DNA from: Bradyrhizobium liaoningense
GTDB lineage: Bacteria > Pseudomonadota > Alphaproteobacteria > Rhizobiales > Xanthobacteraceae
DNA length: 64,000 nt
Assembly: GCF_018130955.1 (NCBI RefSeq)
Contig: NZ_JAFCJM010000027.1
Span: 31,579-95,578 of the forward strand
Reading direction: 5' to 3'
The notes below the pieces were generated by a model. It was given only the letters and a program-made list of their open reading frames with translations. It did no database searches and was not told the DNA's origin. Below, piece by piece: positions 34,648 through 42,887 of this stretch. The translations under genes and the position numbers were made by a program. Each line of letters starts with the position of its first letter. Position 1 is the first letter of the stretch.

Positions 34648-35876
34648 ATCACGTAGAATCCATGCGTCCCGTCGCGGCGGAGTTGCTCGACCAGACCATA
34701 TTCCCAATCGAGATAGGCCTGCATCGCGCGCTCGGCGACGTCGGTGCCTTCATACGGACGCCGGTAACGGTGCGCCGGGTCGGGCTTGGGCAGGACGATC
34801 GGCCGCCCCACTTCCAGCGCGCCGTCATAGCCGCCTTCGAGGACACAGACCTCCCAGCCCATCTGCGCGAGCCATGATGCCGTCATGTCGGCGCGGACGC
34901 GCCTGTCGTCGGTGAGCACGATGCGTGCACCGCGGACGGGCGCGGCCATGTCGATCTCCTGGACGAGCTGGCCGCCGGCATAATGGCGAAAGCCCGCAAG
35001 ATGGCCGCGCGCATACTCCTCCGCGTCGCGCACATCGAAGCGATAGAGCGTGCGGCCGCCTTGCGCTGATAGCGCCTGCATCTCGGCCGTTCCAATGTGG
35101 CGGACACCGGCACGGTAGGCGACGTCACGGGCATTGGCCTCGGCGCGGTCGAACGGACCGATGCCGCCGCGCCGCGCGGAGCCGTGATCGAGCGCATGTT
35201 TGGCGAGCGTCCAGCCGATCGTCCCGTTGCGCAGCGCGCGCACCTTGTTGGGGACGCCGGCGTTGATCAGCGATTGCGTGCCGATGATCGAGCGCGTACG
35301 GCCGGCGCAGTTGACGATGATCGTGGTGTCGGGATCGGGCGCCGCATTCCCTGCGCGCAACACCAGCTCGGCGCCGGGCACGCTGACCGAGCCCGGGATG
35401 TTCATGGTGGCGTATTCGTCGAAACGACGGACATCCAGGATGGCGATGTTGGCCTTGTCGGCGATCAGGCCGGCGACCTCGTCCGCGCTGTACGATGGCG
35501 TGTGGCGGCGCGCTTCGACCAGCTCGCCGAACGCTTTGGCGTAGGAATTGACGTCCTCGAAGACTTCGTAACCGGCCGCGCGCCAGGCCCTGAGCCCGCC
35601 GGCGAGCGCGCTGATATTGGTGTAGCCCAGCGCTGCGAAGCGTTCGGCGGCCGGCGCGACCAGTCCTTCGCCGTCGTCATACAGTGTGATCGGCACGTTC
35701 TTGTGCGGCAGCCGCGCCTCGGCTTCGAGCGCGATCCGCCCCAGAGCCATGTTGGCGGCAAACAGCGGATGTCCCGTGGCGAATTGAGCCTCGTGCCTGA
35801 GATCGAGCAGCGCGATCTCCTCACGGAGCAGCAGCGCGCGGCGGATGTCGGCGGGAGTGACGGTCGGAAGAGTCAT
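34644..35876 (-). CDS. Three-domain rhodanese-like protein
   Basis: About 410 residues, built from tandem rhodanese domains at about 8-105, 127-230 and 295-375. Only the middle domain has an active-site cysteine, in IIVNCAGRTRS (C190). The first has YDDGEG and the third LTDDRR at the equivalent loop. It may move sulfane sulfur through C190, using the outer domains for binding. The ATG at 35876 is used; the frame to 36023 has no family-like residues. It lies downstream of a DapA-like gene and a small peptide gene on the same strand. Confidence 0.88.
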   Translation of the reverse strand: MTLPTVTPADIRRALLLREEIALLDLRHEAQFATGHPLFAANMALGRIALEAEARLPHKNVPITLYDDGEGLVAPAAERFAALGYTNISALAGGLRAWRAAGYEVFEDVNSYAKAFGELVEARRHTPSYSADEVAGLIADKANIAILDVRRFDEYATMNIPGSVSVPGAELVLRAGNAAPDPDTTIIVNCAGRTRSIIGTQSLINAGVPNKVRALRNGTIGWTLAKHALDHGSARRGGIGPFDRAEANARDVAYRAGVRHIGTAEMQALSAQGGRTLYRFDVRDAEEYARGHLAGFRHYAGGQLVQEIDMAAPVRGARIVLTDDRRVRADMTASWLAQMGWEVCVLEGGYDGALEVGRPIVLPKPDPAHRYRRPYEGTDVAERAMQAYLDWEYGLVEQLRRDGTHGFYVI

Positions 35877-35989
35877 GGCGTGCAGAGCCTTGGCCGACGA
35901 ATAATTGGCGGACGAATGACGAGGCTCAAGCTCTTGGACGAATATGGGGCGGTTGGCTAGGAGGCGGCCGCGCCTCAGCCGAAGAAGAA

Positions 35990-36079
35990 TTAGGCCATCG
36001 TCGCCAGGAGCACGGCCACCCACGAGTACCAGGCGACAAATATCAAGGTGTCGCGCCGCATGGATCCGGCTCCGGTCAT
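35990..36079 (-). CDS. 29-residue single-span membrane peptide
   Basis: The reverse strand encodes MTGAGSMRRDTLIFVAWYSW followed by VAVLLATMA and TAA. It has positive residues (MRRD) before one hydrophobic span of about 19 residues, as in real small membrane proteins. The start is 11 bases after the DapA-like stop, with a weak GCAGGG upstream; a second in-frame ATG is at 36061. It is too short for usual gene finders. Co-transcription with the upstream lyase gene is likely. Function unknown. Confidence 0.5.
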   Translation of the reverse strand: MTGAGSMRRDTLIFVAWYSWVAVLLATMA

Positions 36080-36090
36080 GCCCTGCGCCG

Positions 36091-36975
36091 TCACGCGATG
36101 GCAGGGCTCGTCAGTTCATCCAGCTTCAGCTTGAATGCCGTTCCGTCCGAAAGCGGTCGCAGCGGCGGACGCACGCGCAGCCAGCCGGCATCACCCGTCT
36201 GCGCCGCGAGAATGGCTTTCAGTGTCGGCAGGAATGACGGCGTCTTGATCACGACGTCGATCGCCGCCTGCATTCGCGCTTCGATATCGGCGCCGCGCAG
36301 CATGCCCTTGACGAGATCGGGCACGACGTTGGCCATGCCGCAGATCGTGCCGGCACCGCCGGCCGCGACCGCGCGGGCGATGTCGGCTTCATTGCCGACC
36401 GTGATCGCGAGCTCGGGGGCGGCGGCACGGAACGTCTGGAATTGGCGGAAATCGCCGCTGGAATCCTTCAGGCCCGCAACGATCTTGCCGTAGCGCTTGC
36501 GCAGGCTCGCTGCGACCGGCGGCGGAATGGCGACGCCCGAGACCTGCGGGATGTGATAGAGGTAAGCGCGCAAGCGATCCTCGGCGACGCCGTCGATGAT
36601 CGCGGCAAACGCGTCCTCGATACCTTCGGGCGTGACGCTGCGATCGAAATAGGGCGGCAGGTACAGCACGTGGTTGATGCCGAGGCTCAGCACGCCACGG
36701 GTCAACGCAATGGCGTCGCTGACCGCCGGAAAACCGCCGCCGATGCCGATGCGCGGCGCCGCAACGCCGGCCTTGAGCAGCGCCTCTACCGTCGCGACGC
36801 GCTCGGCGACATTGAACGAGGTGCCCTCGCCGGTCGTGCCGAACAGCACGACGCCGTCGACACCCTTACCGAACAGCTGGAGAGCGTGCCGGGCGAGCTG
36901 GGCGTTATCGACCTGACCGTCAACCGTCAGGGGCGTGGCCGACGCCACCCAGAATCCACGAATTGCTTCCGCCAT
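36091..36975 (-). CDS. Dihydrodipicolinate synthase family lyase
   Basis: A 294-residue TIM-barrel aldolase/dehydratase. VVLFGTTGEGTSF near 39-51 is the keto-acid-binding G-T-T-GE motif. YHIPQVSGV near 137 carries the catalytic-tyrosine region, and the Schiff-base lysine is in IVAGLKDSSGDF (about 166). This is a closer match to canonical NAL/KDG-type lyases than the paralogue at 18555. The ATG at 36975 is preceded by GAGGA. It is divergent from a FAD oxidase-GntR pair, suggesting a catabolic lyase for a 2-keto-3-deoxy or hydroxy acid. Confidence 0.9.
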   Translation of the reverse strand: MAEAIRGFWVASATPLTVDGQVDNAQLARHALQLFGKGVDGVVLFGTTGEGTSFNVAERVATVEALLKAGVAAPRIGIGGGFPAVSDAIALTRGVLSLGINHVLYLPPYFDRSVTPEGIEDAFAAIIDGVAEDRLRAYLYHIPQVSGVAIPPPVAASLRKRYGKIVAGLKDSSGDFRQFQTFRAAAPELAITVGNEADIARAVAAGGAGTICGMANVVPDLVKGMLRGADIEARMQAAIDVVIKTPSFLPTLKAILAAQTGDAGWLRVRPPLRPLSDGTAFKLKLDELTSPAIA

Positions 36976-37068
36976 CACACCGTCCTCAGGTCGCGCCAAT
37001 ACGCTAAGTCGCTGATCGACCGACATTTTACGGACGACCCGGGGCGTTTCGCCCCTTTACTTTTCCAC

Positions 37069-37081
37069 ATGTACCTTACAT
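37069..37081. promoter_or_regulatory. Palindrome in divergent promoter, possible GntR operator
   Basis: ATGTA-CCT-TACAT is a 13-base inverted repeat in the 160-base region between the DapA-like and FAD oxidase starts. The GntR/FCD regulator encoded downstream of the oxidase is the obvious candidate. A separate hairpin, GGGGCG-TTT-CGCCCC, lies at 37041-37055. Confidence 0.4.
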
Positions 37082-37135
37082 ACAAGAGGAAAGCAATCGG
37101 ATCTGCCAACCAGACCGGCCACCAAAGGTTCCTGC

Positions 37136-38548
37136 ATGGACGCGATGACGCTGCCCGAACGATCCGAGCACCTGCTCGGCGCCCTGCAACGCCGGCTGGG
37201 CCCGCAGGCCGTCCTGGTCGACGCCGACGTGCCCGAGCGCAATTGCAATGATTGGAGCGCGAGCCTGCCCAATCGTCCGCGCGCGGTGATCCGTCCGGTT
37301 GATGCCGCTGGCGTCGCGGACGCCATCATCACATGCCGCAAGGCACGCCTGCCCTTCGTCCCGCAGGGCGGCCTGACCGGCCTGTGCCGCGGCGCCGCGC
37401 CCGAGCCGGGCTGGGTCGCGATCTCGCTGGAGCGGATGGTCGGCATCGAGGAGATCGACCCGGCGTCCGCGACCATGACCGTGAAGTCAGGCACGCCGCT
37501 GGAGACCATCCAGAAGGCGGCGGACGAGGCCGGCTTCTTCTTCCCGCTGGATCTGGGGTCGCGCGGCTCGTGTGCGATCGGCGGCAATCTCTCCACCAAT
37601 GCCGGCGGCAATCGCGTGATCCGCTACGGCATGACGCGCGAGCTGGTGCTCGGCCTCGAAGTCGTGCTGCCCGACGGCACGATCATGACCAGCCTCAACA
37701 AGCTCCTCAAGAACAACGCCGGCTACGATCTGAAACATCTCTTCATCGGTTCGGAAGGCACGCTCGGCATCATCACCCGCGTGGTGCTCCGCCTGTTCCC
37801 GAAACCGCGCTCGACCATGGCCGCGCTCTGTGCGCTCGAGGATTATTCCGCCGTAGTCGCTCTGCTCGATGCTGCGCGCAGCGGGCTCGGTCCGCTGCTG
37901 TCGGCTTTCGAAGTGATGTGGCCGGACTACTGGGACATCATCACCGCGCGCGCCGGCGTGCGGCCGCCGGTCGGCGCAGGCCACGGCTTCTATGTGCTGG
38001 TGGAGGCGCAAGGCACCGACGACGCCATCGATGCGCCGCGCTTCCAGAGCTGGCTCGAGGAACTGATGGAGCGCGGCCTGCTTGCGGACGCGGCCGTCGC
38101 GCAATCGCTGGCACAGGCGAAAGCCTTTTGGGAAGTGCGCGACATCTGCGCCGAATTCGGCCAGGTGCTGGGTCCGCACAATGCCTACGATATCGGCCTT
38201 GCCGTCGGCCGCATGGACGAGTTCGTCAGGCGCTGCAAGGCTGATCTCGCCAACGGCATCGCCGGCTGCGAGAGCGTCTATTACGGCCATATCGGCGACG
38301 GCAATCTGCACCTTGTATCCTGGGTGACCGGACTTCCAATCGAGCGACAGCCGAAAGCCGAGATGGACGCGATCATCTACGGCCTGGTGCGCGAGATGGG
38401 CGGCAGCGTCTCCGCCGAGCACGGCATCGGCACGCTGAAGAAGCAATGGCTGGGACACGCGCGCAGCGAGGCCGAGATCACCTTGATGCGCACGCTCAAG
38501 GCCGCGCTCGATCCGGACCATCTGCTCAATCCCGGCAAGGTCATCTAA
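37136..38548 (+). CDS. FAD-linked oxidase (GlcD / D-2-hydroxyacid dehydrogenase type)
   Basis: A 470-residue flavoprotein of the vanillyl-alcohol-oxidase/GlcD family, oxidising a D-2-hydroxy acid to the 2-keto acid. FAD-binding segments are FVPQGGLTGLCRGAAP near 77-92 and LDLGSRGSCAIGGNLSTNAG near 139-158. The C-terminal domain has YYGHIGDGNLHLV near 380 and the metal/substrate motif VSAEHGIGTLKK near 425. It is divergent from a DapA-like lyase and followed by a GntR regulator, forming a small hydroxy-acid locus. Confidence 0.92.
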   Translation: MDAMTLPERSEHLLGALQRRLGPQAVLVDADVPERNCNDWSASLPNRPRAVIRPVDAAGVADAIITCRKARLPFVPQGGLTGLCRGAAPEPGWVAISLERMVGIEEIDPASATMTVKSGTPLETIQKAADEAGFFFPLDLGSRGSCAIGGNLSTNAGGNRVIRYGMTRELVLGLEVVLPDGTIMTSLNKLLKNNAGYDLKHLFIGSEGTLGIITRVVLRLFPKPRSTMAALCALEDYSAVVALLDAARSGLGPLLSAFEVMWPDYWDIITARAGVRPPVGAGHGFYVLVEAQGTDDAIDAPRFQSWLEELMERGLLADAAVAQSLAQAKAFWEVRDICAEFGQVLGPHNAYDIGLAVGRMDEFVRRCKADLANGIAGCESVYYGHIGDGNLHLVSWVTGLPIERQPKAEMDAIIYGLVREMGGSVSAEHGIGTLKKQWLGHARSEAEITLMRTLKAALDPDHLLNPGKVI

Positions 38549-38616
38549 CCGATATGACGATCTCGGTGCGCACGACACGCCCCCTGCAAACCGTTAGAAT
38601 GGACGCAGGAGGGCCG

Positions 38617-39282
38617 ATGAAGTCGCTGAAGCTCGATTCGCCGAAATCGCTGGCGCAGCGGGTGATGCTGCGGCTGCGCGAGGCCATCATCGACGGCGAG
38701 TTCGCACTTGGCGCAGCCATCTCGGAAGAAATGGTCGCACAATCCTTCGGCGTCAGCCGCACCCCGGTGCGGGAGGCGATGGGCCTGTTGCAGGCGCAGG
38801 GGCTGGTCGTGATCCGGCCGCAGGTCGGCAGCTTCGTGTTCACGCCGAGCGCCGAGGACATCACGGCGCTCTGCTCCTTCAGGACGGTGATCGAGCCAAA
38901 GGCCGCCGAGCTTGCCTATGCCCGCGATCGCGAGGGTACGATCGCCGCGATCGAGGCGGCGATGGATTCGATGGCGAAGGCTTTTGCGGCCAAGGACCGG
39001 ATCGCCTATGGGCACGCGGACACGGCGCTGCACGAGGCGTTCTTCGCGCATTGCGGCAATCGCTATCTCGAGGAATCCTACCAGCTCGTCTCCGGCCGCG
39101 TCGCGGCACTCCGCACCAATGTGAGCTCGCCGATCGACGTCGAGACCCAGGCCTCGTTCGACGAGCACCGCACGCTGGTGCAATTGTTCTCGCGCGGCGA
39201 CATCAAGGCATTTGCCGAGCTGATGGTGACGCACATCAACAATTCGGGCCTGACCTACGTAAAGGTGTTGAAGGTCGGGTGA
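38617..39282 (+). CDS. GntR family regulator, FCD subgroup
   Basis: A 221-residue regulator. The winged HTH has LRLREAIIDGEFALGAAISE, then MVAQSFGVSRTPVREAMGLLQAQGLV, followed by an all-helical FCD ligand domain (about 85-210) with metal-type residues in HADTALHEAFFAHCGNRYL. The ATG at 38617 has GGAGGG 4-9 bases upstream, better than the ATG at 38554. It lies 68 bases after the FAD oxidase and probably senses an organic acid handled by its neighbours. Confidence 0.92.
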   Translation: MKSLKLDSPKSLAQRVMLRLREAIIDGEFALGAAISEEMVAQSFGVSRTPVREAMGLLQAQGLVVIRPQVGSFVFTPSAEDITALCSFRTVIEPKAAELAYARDREGTIAAIEAAMDSMAKAFAAKDRIAYGHADTALHEAFFAHCGNRYLEESYQLVSGRVAALRTNVSSPIDVETQASFDEHRTLVQLFSRGDIKAFAELMVTHINNSGLTYVKVLKVG

Positions 39283-39405
39283 GCGGCGGGCCTGCCTTGT
39301 CCGACGGACGACATCGGTGATAAGCCGCGGCGATTTTTCCGCGCGCCGCGCCGCCACAACCTGCTACGATCCCGATATGGCCGAGGCGGTCTGGGGCGTT
39401 GTGCA

Positions 39406-40401
39406 ATGAGGCGGCGGGACTTCACGGCCGGTCTGTTGCTTGCAGCCGCAATGCGGCCGGCGCACTCACAGCGTCAGGAGCCGCCGCGCCGGATCGGCAT
39501 TCTGTCGCCGGGCCGCTCCGAGCTTCCCGATCCGACCTTCAACATGCTCAACGCCTTCCTGAAGGGGTTGAGCGAGCTTGGCTACACGGAGGGCAAGAAC
39601 CTCGTCGTGGAGCGCCAGTTCGCCAACGGAAATTCCGACCGGTTGCGCGAGCTGGCGGCCGAGTTGGTCGGAGGCAAGCCCGACATCATCGTCGCGATCA
39701 GCACGACCGCGGCACGGCCGGCGCGTCAGGCAACGAGCACGATTCCGATTGTGGTGATCGGCATGGCCGATCCAGTTGCCGACGAGCTTGTGGCGAGCCT
39801 GGCACGACCCGGCGGCAACGTGACGGGCACGACGTTCCTCGGACCGGAGCTGGTCGCCAAACGTCTTCAATTGCTGCAGGAGGTCGTTCCCGGCCTCTCC
39901 CGCGTGGCGGCGCTGCTGCACCCCAACGCCTATAGCGAGCGCACCATGGCGGGTATCCGGAGCGAAATCGAGGTCGCAGCCCGGACGCTGGGATTGCAGC
40001 TTCAACTGGTCCCGGCCGCAAGCCCGGACCAGATCGCCGGTGCGTTCGAGGCGATGACGAGCGCTCGCGCCCAGGCGCTCATCGTCATGCCGAGCCCGAT
40101 GCTGTTCGGCGAATACAGGCGCATTGCCGGCGCCGCAGCGAGCAGCCGGTTGCCGGCGATGGGAGCCGCCCGGGAATTCGCCGACTTCGGCGGCCTCATG
40201 GCCTATGGCGCGAACCAGTCCGATCTTGCGCGGCAGACCGCCGCCCATGCCGACAGGATCCTGAAAGGTGCCAAGCCGGCGGAGCTGCCCGTCGAGCAGC
40301 CGGTCAAGTTCGAGCTGGTGATCAATCTCAGGACGGCCCGCGAACTGGGTCTGACCGTTGCGCGCGCGTTCCTGCTGGTGGCCGACGACGTGATCGAGTG
40401 A
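39406..40401 (+). CDS. ABC transporter substrate-binding protein, PF04392 type, orphan
   Basis: A 331-residue periplasmic-binding-like protein with a Tat-like leader (MRRRDFTAGLLLAAAMRPAHS). Family blocks: RRIGILSPG, FLKGLSELGYTEGKNLVVERQFANG, DIIVAISTTAARPARQAT, PIVVIGMADPVADELVASLARPGGN and the C-terminal INLRTARELGLTV. No permease or ATPase gene is adjacent, so it may pair with remote components. Bradyrhizobium has many such isolated copies. Ligand unknown. Confidence 0.9.
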   Translation: MRRRDFTAGLLLAAAMRPAHSQRQEPPRRIGILSPGRSELPDPTFNMLNAFLKGLSELGYTEGKNLVVERQFANGNSDRLRELAAELVGGKPDIIVAISTTAARPARQATSTIPIVVIGMADPVADELVASLARPGGNVTGTTFLGPELVAKRLQLLQEVVPGLSRVAALLHPNAYSERTMAGIRSEIEVAARTLGLQLQLVPAASPDQIAGAFEAMTSARAQALIVMPSPMLFGEYRRIAGAAASSRLPAMGAAREFADFGGLMAYGANQSDLARQTAAHADRILKGAKPAELPVEQPVKFELVINLRTARELGLTVARAFLLVADDVIE

Positions 40402-40660
40402 CTTTCGAGCCACGGCGCTGATGCTGCACAGCACCGAGAGAAGCACCCTCTCTTCGAAATTGACATTCAATGTCAGCCAAGCCTGGCAATCCCGTCGTCC
40501 TGCCGCGCCATCTGACGTTGCCCACAAGCCACAGTTCCCGGAAAAGGTCACTATCCGGCCAATTGCGCCATTGCACTGCCACATCTGCCTTCGAACAATC
40601 AGCCCTGTCCGCATGCTTGGCTATTGAACAAGGTTCCTTCGGGAGCCCTCGGAGGCCCAG

Positions 40661-41923
40661 ATGATGAACACGCAGCGACTTTCGCTGGTACCGGTCGCCC
40701 TGGGCCGGACGGCCGTACTCGGAGCCTGCGTTGTCGGCTGGATCGGAAGCTTCGATGCGGCTGCAGTCGAAACCACCGGCGGCGCAGCCATCGCGGACAC
40801 CAGCGCACCCGCCTCCTCCCATTCCGAAACCGCCGCACCGGGCAATCGCTACGGTCGCCTGATCGAGATGGCGATGGCGAACGTATCGGCCACGAACATG
40901 GTCACCGCCAATCCGCGTGCTGCCAACAAGGCAGCAGCACCCGTCATCGAGGACATCGCTTCCTTCGAAATGCTGCCGGCCGACGCGCCGGTCCTGCTGC
41001 AAGCCGCAATGGCCGCTCCATCCGAGATCCCGCCGCCTGACGCACCGCCGGTGCAGGTCGCGATGGCAAGTCCGTCGGAAATGCTGTTGCCCGAAACACC
41101 TTCCGTGCAGACCGACATCGCGAACACGCCGGAGCACGACGCGAACGAGACCCGGGAAGCCGCCAAGGATGCGGTGAGTTCGTTCGAGATCGTCGACGAA
41201 TGCCTCGTCGTCGAACCGTGCATCGATCGCTATCTATGGGCGCTTTATCAGCGCACGCCCAAGGAGGACACGATCAAGGAGCGCGAGCAGCGCAAGGTGG
41301 CGGTCAAGCGCAAGGGCAGGACAATGATGGTCACCCGGACCTTCACGAAGCTCGTCGATCAAGATTTTACCTGGAAGGATCCGAAGGCGGCCGATCGCTC
41401 CGGCAAGTCGATGATGGACTATGTGATCGGTGGCATGGACCGCAGCTTCAAGCTGAAACTGTTCCATGCGCTGCATGCGGCCGAGGCGGCCGGCCTATCG
41501 CCCGGCATCACCAGCGCATTCCGTGATGACTACCGGCAGTCGATCGCAAGCGGCCTGAAGGCCGCCAGCAACCGGTCCTATCATGGCGGCAGCCTGCGCG
41601 GGGGCTACGGCCACGGGCTCGCGGCCGACATCGTCAGCGTCGACGGCAAGAATCGCGCGCAGCGCTGGGTGTCCACCGAAAAGCTCTGGAAATGGGTCGA
41701 CGCCAACGGCAAGACGTATGGAATCGGACGCCCCTATCTCGATCGCGATCCGCCGCATGTCGGCCCGATCGACGGCCAGGAATACGCGTCTCGCCGCGGC
41801 GGTGCGAAGGTGGCGCACGCGACCGCGGACGTGAAGAAGACGAAGCGCGTGACGGCGCGGTACCATCGCGCACCGGCGAAACCCGCGCGAGCCGCGGGCC
41901 TGTCGAAGGTAAAGACGAGCTGA
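40661..41923 (+). CDS. M15-like peptidase-fold protein with low-complexity N-terminal half
   Basis: A 420-residue protein. A hydrophobic segment at 9-31 is followed by a disordered Ala/Pro/Met-rich region (about 35-165). The C-terminal domain (about 245-380) resembles VanY/YcbK-type peptidases: SPGITSAFRDDYRQSIASGL, then GYGHGLAADIV (H318, D323) and DRDPPHVGP (H366). The spacing differs from the canonical S-x-H motif, where a tyrosine occupies the usual histidine. Cell-wall hydrolysis or binding is plausible; activity is uncertain. The start is an ATGATG pair with GGAGG-like bases upstream. Confidence 0.65.
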   Translation: MMNTQRLSLVPVALGRTAVLGACVVGWIGSFDAAAVETTGGAAIADTSAPASSHSETAAPGNRYGRLIEMAMANVSATNMVTANPRAANKAAAPVIEDIASFEMLPADAPVLLQAAMAAPSEIPPPDAPPVQVAMASPSEMLLPETPSVQTDIANTPEHDANETREAAKDAVSSFEIVDECLVVEPCIDRYLWALYQRTPKEDTIKEREQRKVAVKRKGRTMMVTRTFTKLVDQDFTWKDPKAADRSGKSMMDYVIGGMDRSFKLKLFHALHAAEAAGLSPGITSAFRDDYRQSIASGLKAASNRSYHGGSLRGGYGHGLAADIVSVDGKNRAQRWVSTEKLWKWVDANGKTYGIGRPYLDRDPPHVGPIDGQEYASRRGGAKVAHATADVKKTKRVTARYHRAPAKPARAAGLSKVKTS

Positions 41924-42093
41924 CGGATCGCGTCGGCTACCTCCGCGCCACAATCTCCCGTTAACTCTGCGCGCGAACATCGCGGGCACCTTGCTTGACG
42001 CACATGGTCGCGAAACCGCACTCTCGTGCGAGTTGAAGCGCAATTGATGTTCCCGCGCGACTTCAGCAATCGCAGGCACCTCCCGCAATCACC

Positions 42094-42771
42094 ATGCAAG
42101 CATCGGAACTGGCTGCAACATCGACGGACGACGCTGACGAGGCGCGGATTCCGCTCTGGTTCAAGCTCGCCTACAGTGCCTTCTGTGCCGTGCTGGTGCC
42201 GACCTATCTGGTCGCTTACGGACCAACCAACTTCCTCTATTTCTGCGACATCGCGCTGCTCACCGGCCTGCTAGCGATCTGGCTGGAGAACCCGCTGCTG
42301 GCGTCAGCGCCCGCAGTCGGCATTTTGCTGCCGCAGGCACTATGGGCGGTCGACTTCCTCGGCGCCGCCGCCGGCGTGCCGCTGACCGGGATGACGGCCT
42401 ATATGTTCGACGCAAAACTGCCGCTGTTCACGCGATCGCTGTCGTTCTTCCATTTCTGGCTGCCCTTCGTGCTGGCCTGGCTGGTCTGGCGCCTCGGCTA
42501 TGATCGCCGCGCGTTCGCCGTGTGGACCGTTGCGTCCTGGGTGTTGCTGTCGGTCTGCTACTTCCTGATGCCGGCGCCGCCGGCCGCGATCGACAATCTG
42601 CCGGTCAACATCAACTACGTGTTCGGCCCGAGCGACGCCGCGGTCCAGAGTTTCATGCCGGGGCCGCTGTGGTTCGTGATGCTGATGGTCGGCCTTCCCG
42701 CCGTCATCTTCTACCCGACGCATCGCCTCTTGCTGCGCTATGCAGCCAATGATGCGGCAGAGGCCGGCTAA
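42094..42771 (+). CDS. Integral membrane protein of unknown function
   Basis: A 225-residue protein with about six or seven membrane spans, including FKLAYSAFCAVLVPTYLVAY, FCDIALLTGLLAIWLE, FHFWLPFVLAWLVWRLGY and WTVASWVLLSVCYFLMP. A polar loop, NLPVNINYVFGPSDAAVQSF, lies between the last two spans. I do not recognise a characterised family. The neighbours on both sides are envelope proteins on the same strand. Confidence 0.75.
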   Translation: MQASELAATSTDDADEARIPLWFKLAYSAFCAVLVPTYLVAYGPTNFLYFCDIALLTGLLAIWLENPLLASAPAVGILLPQALWAVDFLGAAAGVPLTGMTAYMFDAKLPLFTRSLSFFHFWLPFVLAWLVWRLGYDRRAFAVWTVASWVLLSVCYFLMPAPPAAIDNLPVNINYVFGPSDAAVQSFMPGPLWFVMLMVGLPAVIFYPTHRLLLRYAANDAAEAG

Positions 42772-42887
42772 TTCCGGCATCGGTCATTAGGATCGTCCGA
42801 CGTCTGCGAACGTGCGCTTGATCACGGTCGTTTCCGTCTCGATGGGGCAGGCTTGGCCAGCTTACCCATCGAACGACGGACGCAAGC

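Noticed and set aside
37041..37055. GGGGCG-TTT-CGCCCC hairpin as a terminator
   Set aside because: It lies in a divergent promoter region with no gene ending there on either strand, so a terminator role is unlikely.
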